A DNA stretch of 64,000 nt from JBCBSZ01 sp039185015 (GCA_039185015.1 JBCDAU010000025.1:16152-80151), one strand, 5' to 3'. Numbered from the stretch's first letter, positions 7,651 to 15,307 are shown. Numbers and translations are program-made. The notes: generated by a model from the letters alone, not told the origin.

Positions 7651-8152
7651 CTCGCCCTCCTGTCGTCCTGACGTCACCGGGTCAGGTCGTCCAGGTAGCA
7701 CGGCAGTGAAGGAGAAAAGGGATGCCGCGCGGGGGCGAGGGAGCCGGGCCCGAAGGGCGGCGCCCGGGGAGAGCACGCCCGGCCGTCGCCGGGCGCTGAA
7801 CCCTCCCGGGGCGCCCTGTGGCCCATCGGTCGATCCGGGGCGGTGGTACCGCTTCCGACCCGTTGCGTGATCGTGATGGTCCTGGACCGATCCCGGGCGG
7901 TGCTGTCGATGCGGTGCGGTCGTCAGGAGCAGGGGCTCCGGATGTCCGTCTCGTCGCCTCGACACCACCGAACGAGGTCGGTTGACTACATGGAACGCCT
8001 GTCGTTCGCCCAGGTCAAGCAGGAATTCTCGTTTCCACAAGCGGTCCCCGGGATTTCTTCGTCGTCCCCAACGGCTCCGGAACGGTCCCCGTGCCGTCCA
8101 CAAGCCGTCCACAGGAGTCGTCGCACTCGTCCACAGGGCTACGGTCACGGTG
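7651..8152. other. 500-bp intergenic region with GC-rich secondary structure and repeated TCCACA sites
   Basis: No gene is supported between the two divergent starts. From about 7755 to 7816 the sequence can fold into an imperfect long stem enclosing a perfect 7-bp hairpin (GCCCGGC/GCCGGGC at 7777-7783 and 7788-7794). From 8031 to 8135 it carries four GTCCACA/TTCCACA motifs in one orientation. A TTGACT hexamer lies at 7981-7986 but no good -10 follows it. Confidence 0.5.
8031..8135 (+). repeat. Four DnaA-box-like 9-mers in one orientation
   Basis: GTTTCCACA (8031-8039), CCGTCCACA (8094-8102), CCGTCCACA (8105-8113) and TCGTCCACA (8127-8135). The actinobacterial DnaA box is TTGTCCACA, so each differs at one to three positions. 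No dnaA or dnaN is nearby, so this is not evidence of the main origin. Confidence 0.35.
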
Positions 8153-8851
8153 GTGTCGGCGCCACCCCTGTTCGCCTTCGAGGACGTGTCCATCGAGACG
8201 CCGACGAACCGCATCCTCGACCACGTCGATCTCGACATCACCGACGGTGGGCGCATCACCTGCCTCCAGGGTCCGTCGGGGGCCGGCAAGTCGACCCTGC
8301 TGCGGCTCTGCAACCGGCTCGCGGTGCCGACGTCTGGCTCGGTCCGCTTCCGGGGCGAGGCGCTCGACGCCATCGACCCGCTCACGCTCCGACGGCGGGT
8401 CGGCATGGTGTTCCAGCGCCCGACGCTGTTCCCCGGCTCGGTGCGCTCCAACCTCGCCGAGGCTCGGCCCGACGCCTCGGACGCCGAGATGATCGCCGTC
8501 CTGGTACGAGCGCGAACGCCCGGCGATCTACTCGACCGCGACGGCGACGCGCTGTCCGGCGGTGAGGCGCAGCGGGTCTGCCTCGCCCGCACGCTGCTCA
8601 CCGACCCGGAGGTGCTGCTGCTCGACGAGCCGACCTCCGCGCTCGACCCGGCGGCCACACGTGGGCTCGAGGAGCTGGGCCGGTCCCTGGCCGACGACGG
8701 CATGCCGATCCTCTGGGTCACCCACGACCTCGCGCAGTCGGAGCGTCTGGGCGACGACCAGGTCGTGCTGGTCGACGGTCGCGTCGCCGACCGCGACGAA
8801 CTGCACCGCTATCTCGCCGGTGACCGGGAGGGGCCCGATGGCCGAGGGTGA
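8153..8851 (+). CDS. fetA: ABC transporter ATPase, FetA-like (metal export)
   Basis: 232 residues from GTG 8153. It has all ATPase motifs: Walker A (GPSGAGKST, about residue 40), Q-loop (GMVFQRPTLF), signature (LSGGEAQRVCLAR), Walker B (VLLLDEPTSALD) and the H-loop (WVTHDL). It overlaps the next gene, an UPF0014/FetB-type permease, by 14 bp, so the two form one transporter. In Escherichia coli FetAB exports iron and protects from peroxide stress; transfer of that role is inference from gene pairing. The frame is open upstream, but those residues are not ATPase-like. Confidence 0.8.
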   Translation: MSAPPLFAFEDVSIETPTNRILDHVDLDITDGGRITCLQGPSGAGKSTLLRLCNRLAVPTSGSVRFRGEALDAIDPLTLRRRVGMVFQRPTLFPGSVRSNLAEARPDASDAEMIAVLVRARTPGDLLDRDGDALSGGEAQRVCLARTLLTDPEVLLLDEPTSALDPAATRGLEELGRSLADDGMPILWVTHDLAQSERLGDDQVVLVDGRVADRDELHRYLAGDREGPDGRG

Positions 8852-9617
8852 CGTCGGATGGCTGGGGCTGCTCGCCTCCCTGGTGCTGATCGCCGTCACG
8901 ATCGGGCTGTCGTGGTGGCGGGGTCTGGGCCTCGAGCGGGACGTGATCGTGGCGACGGCGCGGGCGCTCGTCCAGCTGCTGATCGTCGGCTACGTGCTCA
9001 CGATCGTGATCGATCCGGACCAGCCCCTGGCGCTCGCGTTCGTGTGGGTGGGGCTGATGGTGCCCTTCGCCGCCTGGACGGTCGGGCAGCGAGCGAAGGA
9101 GATCCCCGGTGCGTTCGGCATCGCCCTCGCCGCACTGACCCCGTCGACGGTGATCACGTTGTTGATCGTCTTCGCCCTCGGCGTGTTCCCGCTGGAGGCG
9201 CGCACGCTCGTCCCGGTCGCCGGGATGATGGTCGGCAACGCGATGAAGGACACGATCGTCGCCGGCCGGCGGATCATCGCCGAGCTGTCCGAGAAGCGGG
9301 CCGAGGTCGAGGCGCGGCTGGCCCTGGGACAGACGTGGAAGCAGGCATCACGACCACACGTGAGGTCGGCGGTCCGCACGGCGCTCATCTCGCAGATCGA
9401 GACGACCAAGGGCGTCGGGCTCGTGTTCCTCCCGGGCGCCATGACTGGTCTGATCCTCGCGGGCATCGATCCGGTCGACGCCGTGCTCGTCCAGGCCGCC
9501 CTGATGTTCCTGATCCTCGGCGCCGTCGCGATCAACGTGGTCGTCGTCGGTGAGGCGCTCACCCGGCGCCTCTTCACGTCCGACCACCGCCTGCTCCCCT
9601 TGACCCGGTCGGCCTGA
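8838..9617 (+). CDS. fetB: FetB/UPF0014-family permease
   Basis: 259 residues with about seven hydrophobic segments, beginning with GLLASLVLIAVTIGLSWW. The conserved FetB block is visible: VPVAGMMVGNAMKD, then a charged cytoplasmic loop (SEKRAEVEARLALG) and VGLVFLPGAMTGLILAG. It overlaps the FetA-like ATPase and should form the membrane channel of an iron (or other metal) exporter. The next gene, on the other strand, is a siderophore-type binding protein, which places the pair in an iron-handling neighbourhood. Confidence 0.85.
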   Translation: MAEGDVGWLGLLASLVLIAVTIGLSWWRGLGLERDVIVATARALVQLLIVGYVLTIVIDPDQPLALAFVWVGLMVPFAAWTVGQRAKEIPGAFGIALAALTPSTVITLLIVFALGVFPLEARTLVPVAGMMVGNAMKDTIVAGRRIIAELSEKRAEVEARLALGQTWKQASRPHVRSAVRTALISQIETTKGVGLVFLPGAMTGLILAGIDPVDAVLVQAALMFLILGAVAINVVVVGEALTRRLFTSDHRLLPLTRSA

Positions 9618-9640
9618 TCGACCGACCCGGGTTCGATCAG
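9614..9640. terminator. Bidirectional hairpin holding both convergent stop codons
   Basis: CTGATCGA (9614-9621) pairs with TCGATCAG (9633-9640) around an 11-nt loop. The TGA of the FetB gene and the TGA of the binding-protein gene lie inside the two arms. No T-run follows on either strand. Confidence 0.5.
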
Positions 9641-10695
9641 CCCATCTGGTCGAGCAGGAGGTTGATGTCGCGCACGATGGCCTCCACTCCGACGACCGTG
9701 TTGAGCGACCAGGTGAAGTACGCGCCCGCGAGGACCGGTCCGTCGGTCAGCACCGAGATCAGCTCCTGCGGGTAGGAGTCGGGCCACTCAGCGGTGACCG
9801 AGGAGGCATCGGCGGTGTTGAGGACGATCAGGGCGTCGGCATCGTGGGCGCCCAGGTTCTCGGCGGCGATCAGGGTCGCAGCCGCGTAGTCCGGCTCGAT
9901 CGAGCTCTCCGGCTGCTCGACCAGCTGCGCGTCCGGCTGGGTGAGGCCGACGGCCTCGAGCGTGGTCGACGCCAGCGACGGCGTGACCATGGCCGACAGC
10001 ACGTTGCTGAACGACCACAGCACCGAGACCTCGGTGCCCTGGAGGCCCATCTCCTCGACCCGAGCTGCGGTCTCGACGATCGACGCCTCGGCGGCCGCGA
10101 TCCGCTCGTCGTATGCGCCCTCTCGGCCGATGGCGGCGGTGATCGCTCGGCTCCGGTCCTGCCAGCCCAGCGAGTCGTCGATCGTCACCACGCCGATCGC
10201 TTCGTCGATCTGGGCCATGGGGTCGGCCCAGAAGGCGGCGTTCGCGGTCGACGTGAGGACCAGGTCGGGCTGCAGGTCGATGACCGCCTCCACGTTGAGG
10301 ACGAACGCCGGGGCGATGTTCTCGGCGGCGAGGATCGACCTCTGCTGGTCCTCGCTCAGCGGGAACTGATCGATCGTGCCGGACAGGAACTCCGGTCCGT
10401 AGCCGTTCGCCACGGGCGTGACCCCGAGCGAGGCCAGGTCGAAGGAGAAGTCGGCGATGTCCACGATGACCAGATCGTCCTCGACCTCGTCCTCGTCGGG
10501 CGCGGCGGTCGTGTCGGCGGCCGAGGGGCCCGCCGGTACCGAGGTCGTGACCTCGTCCGCGGCCGTGTCGTCAGCCTCGTCGTCGCTGTCGCCGCAGCCC
10601 GCGAGCGCGAGCAGGGCGAGAACGAGGACGAGGCCGAGCGCCAGGGGTGTCGAGCCGACGTGGCGTCCGATCCGGGGGTCGCGAGAGTGAAGCAC
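9637..10695 (-). CDS. Iron-siderophore ABC substrate-binding lipoprotein
   Basis: 352 residues. A signal peptide ends in a lipobox (LLALAGC, about Cys34), followed by an acidic linker and a two-lobed binding domain of the cobalamin/Fe3+-siderophore class: LASLGVTPVANGYG, VEAVIDLQPDLVLTS, the long helix QDRSRAITAAIG and ALIVLNTAD. The start is GTG 10695. It should capture a ferric siderophore outside the membrane, but no FecCD-type permease is adjacent, so its permease is elsewhere. It is downstream of a TetR gene in the same direction with a 31-bp gap that contains a palindrome. Confidence 0.85.
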   Translation of the reverse strand: MLHSRDPRIGRHVGSTPLALGLVLVLALLALAGCGDSDDEADDTAADEVTTSVPAGPSAADTTAAPDEDEVEDDLVIVDIADFSFDLASLGVTPVANGYGPEFLSGTIDQFPLSEDQQRSILAAENIAPAFVLNVEAVIDLQPDLVLTSTANAAFWADPMAQIDEAIGVVTIDDSLGWQDRSRAITAAIGREGAYDERIAAAEASIVETAARVEEMGLQGTEVSVLWSFSNVLSAMVTPSLASTTLEAVGLTQPDAQLVEQPESSIEPDYAAATLIAAENLGAHDADALIVLNTADASSVTAEWPDSYPQELISVLTDGPVLAGAYFTWSLNTVVGVEAIVRDINLLLDQMG

Positions 10696-10710
10696 GCCTC
10701 ACACTGACAC

Positions 10711-10718
10711 GTCATGAC
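10711..10718. promoter_or_regulatory. Small palindrome between TetR gene and binding-protein gene
   Basis: GTCATGAC is a perfect 8-bp palindrome set in a looser symmetric context (TGACAC to the left, ATGACA to the right). It lies 15 bp before the binding-protein start and is a candidate operator. Confidence 0.35.
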
Positions 10719-10726
10719 ATGACAAT

Positions 10727-11323
10727 TCAATGGGCGGTGTCGACTCCTGTCACCGCCGTGACCGTGTTCAGCGGGTGCGAGCGGAGCGCGGCGAGCGCGC
10801 CGAGCCCGTGGCCCATCAGCTCCGAGCCGGGGTCCGCCACCCAGCGCTGCATCGCGATCCTCCGCGCTGCGACCAGACTGGCCGCGAAGACCTCCACCTC
10901 GACGTCGTCGGCGTCGGCCCCGGTCCGCTGGGCGATCCACCGTGAGAACTCGGCGGCCAACTCGTGCTCGTAGCTCGCCCACTCCCCGACGAGCTGCGGT
11001 GAGGAGAACATCAACCGGATGCGGCGCAGGTCATCCGCCTGGGTGTCCACCGACGGCTCGGTCGCCTCGACGGCGGCGACCAAGGCATCGATCACCCCGA
11101 GCTCCGCCGGCTGGCGATACAGCGCTGCGATGAACTCGACGGTTCGGTCCCCGACGTCGCCGAGCAGGATGTCGAGCTTGGAGCCGTAGGTCCGGTAGAC
11201 GGTCCGCTCGGTCACACCGGCGGTCGCTGCGATCTCCGCGACCGTCACCTCGTCATAGCTCCGCTCCTCGAAGAGGGCGAAGGCGACCTCGGCGACACGT
11301 CGACGCGAGCTCGGGCGAGGCAC
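10727..11323 (-). CDS. TetR-family transcriptional regulator
   Basis: 198 residues. The HTH (VAEIAATAGVTERTVYRTYGSK, about residues 26-47; the recognition helix ends in TVYRTYGSK) is near the N-terminus, with a helical effector domain after it. Start GTG 11323 follows a TAGCGT box by 6 nt, so the message is probably leaderless. Its stop is 31 bp before the siderophore-binding protein, so it could be transcribed with it or control it. The ligand is unknown. Confidence 0.85.
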   Translation of the reverse strand: MPRPSSRRRVAEVAFALFEERSYDEVTVAEIAATAGVTERTVYRTYGSKLDILLGDVGDRTVEFIAALYRQPAELGVIDALVAAVEATEPSVDTQADDLRRIRLMFSSPQLVGEWASYEHELAAEFSRWIAQRTGADADDVEVEVFAASLVAARRIAMQRWVADPGSELMGHGLGALAALRSHPLNTVTAVTGVDTAH

Positions 11324-11329
11324 GACCAG

Positions 11330-11335
11330 ACGCTA
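11330..11335 (-). promoter_or_regulatory. Probable leaderless -10 box (TAGCGT)
   Basis: TAGCGT on the minus strand, 6 nt before GTG 11323 of the TetR gene. Confidence 0.5.
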
Positions 11336-11392
11336 CGCGGCGCGGCGCTCGGCGTCCGCCTCACACGGCCCCCGACGAGATCACGGACGGAG

Positions 11393-11435
11393 CGGGGATC
11401 ACCCCGATTCATCGGCGACGGCCCGCTCGTACGTT
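11393..11435 (+). promoter_or_regulatory. Promoter-like box shared with the HlyIII gene
   Basis: CGGGG-N4-CCCCGATTC, then exactly 17 nt, then CGTACGTT. The same elements with the same spacings occur at 29115-29157. It lies 28 bp before the 89-residue gene at 11464. Probably a -35/-10 pair or an activator site plus -10 (TACGTT). Confidence 0.5.
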
Positions 11436-11463
11436 CGGATCACCGACGCAGGGAGGGACCGTC

Positions 11464-11733
11464 ATGGAGACCACGACCACCACCGAGACCACCGGGAGCG
11501 AGTCGCTCCTCGTCCGCCTCGACGAGATCTGGCACGACCTCGGCGACCAGCAGGTCGTCAGCCAGGCCCGCTACGTCGACCAGCTCCTCGACTGCTTCAC
11601 CGGCACCGAGCACGGCACCGTCCGAGCGCTCCTGCGTGAGGTCCTCGCCGAGGTCTCCGGCGTGACCATGGTCGAGACCCGCCGGGTCCGCGACCACCTC
11701 GCCTGGCTCTCGGCCGCTGCGCTCATCGACTGA
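11464..11733 (+). CDS. Small hypothetical protein, 89 residues
   Basis: The ATG has a strong ribosome site (GGGAGGG) 7 nt upstream. The protein starts with a Thr-rich stretch and continues as a helical, soluble domain (ESLLVRLDEIWHDLGDQQV, then RALLREVLAEVSGVTMVET). One Cys. I recognise no family. It shares an unusual promoter-like box with the HlyIII gene 18 kb away, which hints at common regulation. Confidence 0.6.
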   Translation: METTTTTETTGSESLLVRLDEIWHDLGDQQVVSQARYVDQLLDCFTGTEHGTVRALLREVLAEVSGVTMVETRRVRDHLAWLSAAALID

Positions 11734-11767
11734 CGATGCCGGCCCACCAGCCGGTCACCGATCCTCG

Positions 11768-12301
11768 TCAGCGGTTCGACCGAAGCAGGTGGAGCTCTCC
11801 CATGTTCTTCATCAGCTCGATGTTCACCCAGCCGAGGGTCTGGAGGAGCGGGCGATCGTCGCCGTAGGGCCAGGCGCTCACGTCACCTCGCACGAGTTCA
11901 TCGACGGCAACGGCATCGAGGCGCTCGAGCCAACGATCGTGCAGCTCGCTGACTCGCTGGCGGGCGGCGCCCGGTCCCGGCCACGGCACGGCCACCTGCG
12001 GGAGCGGCTCCTCACCGTCCAGCGAGCGGTGGACATTGGTCCACCACCAGATGACGTGCCACTCGTGCCAGGCGATCGACGGCGTCCCGATGTCCGCGGG
12101 CTCGGGGAGCACGAGCTCCGCCTGCCACTCGCCCTCGACCGAGCGAACGGTCCACGCCCCTGGCGCGGTCGGCCGGAGCAGCTCGTCCAGCGTGAGCGGC
12201 TCGGGATCGGGGAAGCTCACGTCGACCAGCGACCAGGCCACCCGGAGCTGATGGCGGAGCGCATCGACAACCAGCCGTCCATCGAGCACACCCTCGGTCA
12301 C
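11768..12301 (-). CDS. DinB-like / maleylpyruvate isomerase-fold protein
   Basis: 177 residues, one DinB-type four-helix domain: HQLRVAWSLVDVSF near the start, IAWHEWHVIWWWTNVHRSL in the middle and WVNIELMKNMGELHLLR at the end. The spaced His residues (WHEWHVI and GELHLL) suit the usual metal site. Family members are thiol-dependent transferases or DNA-damage proteins; the reaction here is unknown. Start GTG 12301 lies 6 nt after a TAACGT box, so it is probably leaderless. Divergent from the CDGSH gene. Confidence 0.65.
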   Translation of the reverse strand: MTEGVLDGRLVVDALRHQLRVAWSLVDVSFPDPEPLTLDELLRPTAPGAWTVRSVEGEWQAELVLPEPADIGTPSIAWHEWHVIWWWTNVHRSLDGEEPLPQVAVPWPGPGAARQRVSELHDRWLERLDAVAVDELVRGDVSAWPYGDDRPLLQTLGWVNIELMKNMGELHLLRSNR

Positions 12302-12307
12302 GGGCGC

Positions 12308-12313
12308 ACGTTA
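12308..12313 (-). promoter_or_regulatory. Probable leaderless -10 box (TAACGT)
   Basis: TAACGT on the minus strand, 6 nt before GTG 12301. Confidence 0.5.
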
Positions 12314-12354
12314 CGCCGACCGCCCACGTGGTCGAACGGCCCTCGGGGTCGTCG

Positions 12355-12360
12355 TAGGCT
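12355..12360 (+). promoter_or_regulatory. Probable leaderless -10 box (TAGGCT)
   Basis: TAGGCT ends 7 nt before ATG 12368 of the CDGSH gene. No ribosome site is visible. Confidence 0.5.
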
Positions 12361-12367
12361 CGCGCGC

Positions 12368-13066
12368 ATGACCGACACCGAAGCAGCGAACGACGCCCCT
12401 CCGACGCCGCAGGTGTCGATGTTCGAGAACGGCCCGATCCAGGTCGCCGGCGGCGTCCCGCTGGTGCGCCGCCAGATCGTCAAGACCGAGCACGGTGAGC
12501 CGGTCGCCTATCGCACGACCGAGGAGGTCGACGCGGCCGACCCCTACTTCCTGTGCCGCTGTGGCGAGTCCGACAACAAGCCGTTCTGCGACGGCTCCCA
12601 CAAGCCGGCCGGCTTCGAGAGCGACGAGCCCGACCTCGGCGAGTACGCCGGCCGCGCCGACGAGCTCGGCGGTCTCAAGATCACGATCAGCGACGACCGT
12701 GGCATCTGCGTCCATGCCGGCTTCTGCGGCAACCAGGCCACCAACGTCTGGAAGATGGTCTCCGACGTCGACGACGACACGCTCGTGCGGGCCCGGGCCA
12801 TCGAGATGGTCGAGCGTTGCCCGTCCGGCGCGCTGACCTACACCCTCGAGGGCGACGGCGAGGCGAACGAGCCGTCGCTCCCGGTCGAGATCGCCATCCT
12901 CGACGACGGCCCGCTGTACCTCACCGGCGGCATCCCCGTATCCCGCTCCGACGGCGAGGAGCTCGAGACCCGCAACCGCGTCACGCTGTGCCGCTGCGGT
13001 GCGTCGGCGAAGAAGCCGCTGTGCGACGGCAGCCACGGCGACGCGGGCTTCCGCGACCCGTCCTGA
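12368..13066 (+). CDS. Three-domain iron-sulfur protein: CDGSH, Fer4_19-like, CDGSH
   Basis: 232 residues. The first CDGSH site (CRCGESDNKPFCDGSH, about residues 62-77) and the second (CRCGASAKKPLCDGSH, about 211-226) each have the three Cys and one His that bind a labile 2Fe-2S cluster. Between them is a ferredoxin-like divergent domain (ICVHAGFCGNQ and VERCPSGALTY), which may hold another cluster. Such proteins are thought to work in electron transfer or redox sensing in the cytosol. The ATG follows a TAGGCT box by 7 nt. The chorismate mutase gene follows 13 bp later. Confidence 0.85.
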   Translation: MTDTEAANDAPPTPQVSMFENGPIQVAGGVPLVRRQIVKTEHGEPVAYRTTEEVDAADPYFLCRCGESDNKPFCDGSHKPAGFESDEPDLGEYAGRADELGGLKITISDDRGICVHAGFCGNQATNVWKMVSDVDDDTLVRARAIEMVERCPSGALTYTLEGDGEANEPSLPVEIAILDDGPLYLTGGIPVSRSDGEELETRNRVTLCRCGASAKKPLCDGSHGDAGFRDPS

Positions 13067-13079
13067 CCAGACTGGCCCG

Positions 13080-13373
13080 ATGAGCGACGACATCCTCGAC
13101 GGCTACCGAGCGAGCATCGACAACATCGACGCCGCGCTCGTGCACCTGCTCGCCGAGCGGTTCAAGATCACGCAGGCGGTCGGTCGCCACAAGGCCGAGG
13201 CCGGCCTGCCCCCGGCGGACCCGTCGAGGGAGCAACGCCAGATCGAGCGACTGCGGGCGTTGGCCGAGACCGCGGGGCTCGATCCGGCGTTCACGGAGAA
13301 GTTCCTGCGCTTCATCGTGGACGAGGTGATCCGGCACCACCGGCTGATCGCCGAGACCGACGCGACCGGCTGA
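13080..13373 (+). CDS. Chorismate mutase, AroQ type
   Basis: 97 residues, a single helical AroQ domain: YRASIDNIDAALVHLLAERF, then KITQAVGRHKAEAGLPPADP, then REQRQIERLRALAE. The Arg and Lys that grip chorismate are present (R in the first helix, K in GRHKAE). It converts chorismate to prephenate for phenylalanine and tyrosine synthesis. It follows the CDGSH gene closely and may share its transcript. Confidence 0.85.
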   Translation: MSDDILDGYRASIDNIDAALVHLLAERFKITQAVGRHKAEAGLPPADPSREQRQIERLRALAETAGLDPAFTEKFLRFIVDEVIRHHRLIAETDATG

Positions 13374-13673
13374 CCAGGCTTCTGGTCGCACGTGCGACGC
13401 GACCCGATATCCTTGGCTCGGGGTCGAACACCGCAGACCCCGCCCGCAGGCAACCGAGCCTGCGTCTCGACGTCGTAGCTGCGAAGTTCCGTGATCGAGG
13501 TGACCAGCGGTGCAACGGAAGCTCTTTCGAACCCCACGCATCACCTCTCGCAGACGGCAACGACGTCGCTCCTGACAGCCCATCCGTGGGGGTCGGTCGC
13601 GCCATCGTTGCTCGACACCAGAGGCGGGGCCAGGGTCCGGCAGGACTCCGAACAGAACCAATCAGGAGTGGAA
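13374..13673 (+). promoter_or_regulatory. Long leader of the cold-shock gene
   Basis: 300 bp without a gene. A perfect palindrome GTCGCACGTGCGAC lies at 13385-13398, a TATCCT -10-like box at 13408-13413, and two hairpins follow: GGGGTC/GACCCC (13420-13441) and GCAGGC/GCCTGC (13446-13463). If transcription starts near 13420 the leader is about 250 nt, in line with structured cold-shock leaders elsewhere. Confidence 0.5.
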
Positions 13674-13874
13674 ATGCCCCAGGGCAAGGTCAAGTTCTTC
13701 AACGCTGAGAAGGGCTACGGATTCATCACCCAGGACGGAGGCGACGACGTCTTCGTTCACTTCTCGAACATCGATGGCTCGGGCTACCGAACCCTCGACG
13801 AGGGTCAGACCGTCGAGTTCGAGATCGGTCCGGGCCGCAAGGGCCCTGAGGCGCTCAACGTCCGCGCCCTCTAG
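13674..13874 (+). CDS. Cold-shock domain protein
   Basis: 66 residues, the full length of a CspA-type protein. RNP1 (KGYGFIT) and RNP2 (VFVHFS) RNA-binding motifs are intact. It binds single-stranded RNA or DNA and works as an RNA chaperone. AGGAGTG lies just before the ATG. Its TAG stop shares a CTAG with the convergent sulfatase stop. Confidence 0.95.
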   Translation: MPQGKVKFFNAEKGYGFITQDGGDDVFVHFSNIDGSGYRTLDEGQTVEFEIGPGRKGPEALNVRAL

Positions 13875-15307
13875 ATCACGGACCCATCGAGCACGTCGTC
13901 GGCTCCGGGATGTGGCGCATCGCCGACCGCATCCTGGAGTCGGCGGAGCTCGGCGCTGAGCTCGCCGAGCACCCCGGCCGCCGCCGGGTCTGACACGAGG
14001 TTGTCCGTCTCGAACGGATCGGCCACGAGGTCGTAGAGCTCCCACTCCGGCGGGTCAGCCGGACCGTTGGCACCGACCTGGCCCAGCGGGTCGTTGTAGA
14101 AGCAGATCAGCTTGTGCCGACGAGTGCGCACCCCGTAGTGCGCCGGCGCGAGGTGCGCCCCGTCCCGGTGCATCCAGTACCGGTAGTACATCGACTGCGG
14201 CCAATCATCCGGCCGCTCCGCCGCCAGCAGCGAGGCGAACGAACGCCCCTGCACGTGATCGGGCGCCCCGAGCCCGCAGAGCTCGAGGAACGTCGGCCCG
14301 AAGTCCACATTGACGACGATCTCGTCGCAGCTCGACCCGGCCTCGACCAGCCGCGGGTAGCGGATCAGCAGCGGCATCGACAGCGACTCCTCGTACATCA
14401 GTCGCTTGTCGAACCAGCCGTGGTCGCCGAGGAAGAAGCCCTGATCGGAGGTGTAGACGACGATCGTGTCGTCGGCGATGCCCTCGGCATCGAGCCGGTC
14501 GAGCAACCGACCGACGTTGTCGTCGATCGAGGCGACCACCCGCAGGTAGTCCTTGATGTAGCGCTGGTACCGCCACGAGATCTCCTCGTCGAGCGTGAGC
14601 CCCTCGGGGACCGTCGCCTTCAGGTCGGTGATCGGGTCGAGGTCGAGCATCCGCATGCGGGCTGCTTGCACGACCTGCGAGCGGCCGGCCAGGTCGTCCC
14701 GGAACGTCTCCGGCTCGGGGATCGTCTCGTCCTCGTACATCGTCCAGTGCTTCGCGTCGGGCTCCCACGTGCGGTGCGGTGCCTTGTGGTGACAGAGCAG
14801 CGCGAAGGGCCGATCAGGATCACGTCGGTCGAGGAAGTCGAGGCAGTCGTTCGTGATGAGGTCGGTGACGTAGCCACCACGCTCGACGACGCGACCACCC
14901 GCTTCGAGCATCACGGGGTTGTGGTAGTGCCCCTGGCCGGGCAGGACCCGCCACCAGTCGAAGCCCGTTGGGTCATGACCGGGCCCGTGGCCGAGGTGCC
15001 ACTTGCCGACCATCGCGGTCTGGTAGCCCGCGGCCTGGAGCTCCTTGGGAAAGGTCCAGAGGGCGTTGTCCATGTGGGTGTCGAGCGTGGTGACGCCGTT
15101 CACGTGGTTGTACGTCCCGGCGAGGATGGCCGCCCGACTCGGGGTGCAGATCGAGTTGGTGCAGAAGGCCGCATCGAAGCGCATGCCGCCGTCGGCGAGT
15201 CGATCGAGCTGCGGCGTGCGGTTGATCCGACTGCCGTAGGCCGAGATCGCGTGGGCGGCGTGATCGTCGCTCATGATGAAGAGCAGGTTGGGACGGCGAT
15301 CGCTCAT
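13871..15307 (-). CDS. Type I sulfatase
   Basis: 478 residues. The activation motif CTPSR (Cys54) would be turned into formylglycine by a separate enzyme; metal ligands are in FIMSDDHAAH and TSDQGFFLGDHGW, and the catalytic-site Lys/His in MVGKWHLGHG. No signal peptide is visible, so it may act in the cytosol or be exported by another route. It hydrolyses an organic sulfate ester; the substrate is unknown. The ATG overlaps the stop of the upstream AhpD-like gene (ATGA), so the two are an operon. Confidence 0.9.
   Translation of the reverse strand: MSDRRPNLLFIMSDDHAAHAISAYGSRINRTPQLDRLADGGMRFDAAFCTNSICTPSRAAILAGTYNHVNGVTTLDTHMDNALWTFPKELQAAGYQTAMVGKWHLGHGPGHDPTGFDWWRVLPGQGHYHNPVMLEAGGRVVERGGYVTDLITNDCLDFLDRRDPDRPFALLCHHKAPHRTWEPDAKHWTMYEDETIPEPETFRDDLAGRSQVVQAARMRMLDLDPITDLKATVPEGLTLDEEISWRYQRYIKDYLRVVASIDDNVGRLLDRLDAEGIADDTIVVYTSDQGFFLGDHGWFDKRLMYEESLSMPLLIRYPRLVEAGSSCDEIVVNVDFGPTFLELCGLGAPDHVQGRSFASLLAAERPDDWPQSMYYRYWMHRDGAHLAPAHYGVRTRRHKLICFYNDPLGQVGANGPADPPEWELYDLVADPFETDNLVSDPAAAGVLGELSAELRRLQDAVGDAPHPGADDVLDGSVI

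Noticed and set aside
8031..8135. Chromosome origin (oriC)
   Set aside because: The boxes are imperfect and no dnaA, dnaN or AT-rich unwinding region is nearby.
7246..8721. A 491-codon minus-strand frame
   Set aside because: It overlaps the ABC ATPase on the other strand. Only the last 134 codons, after a good ribosome site, look coding.
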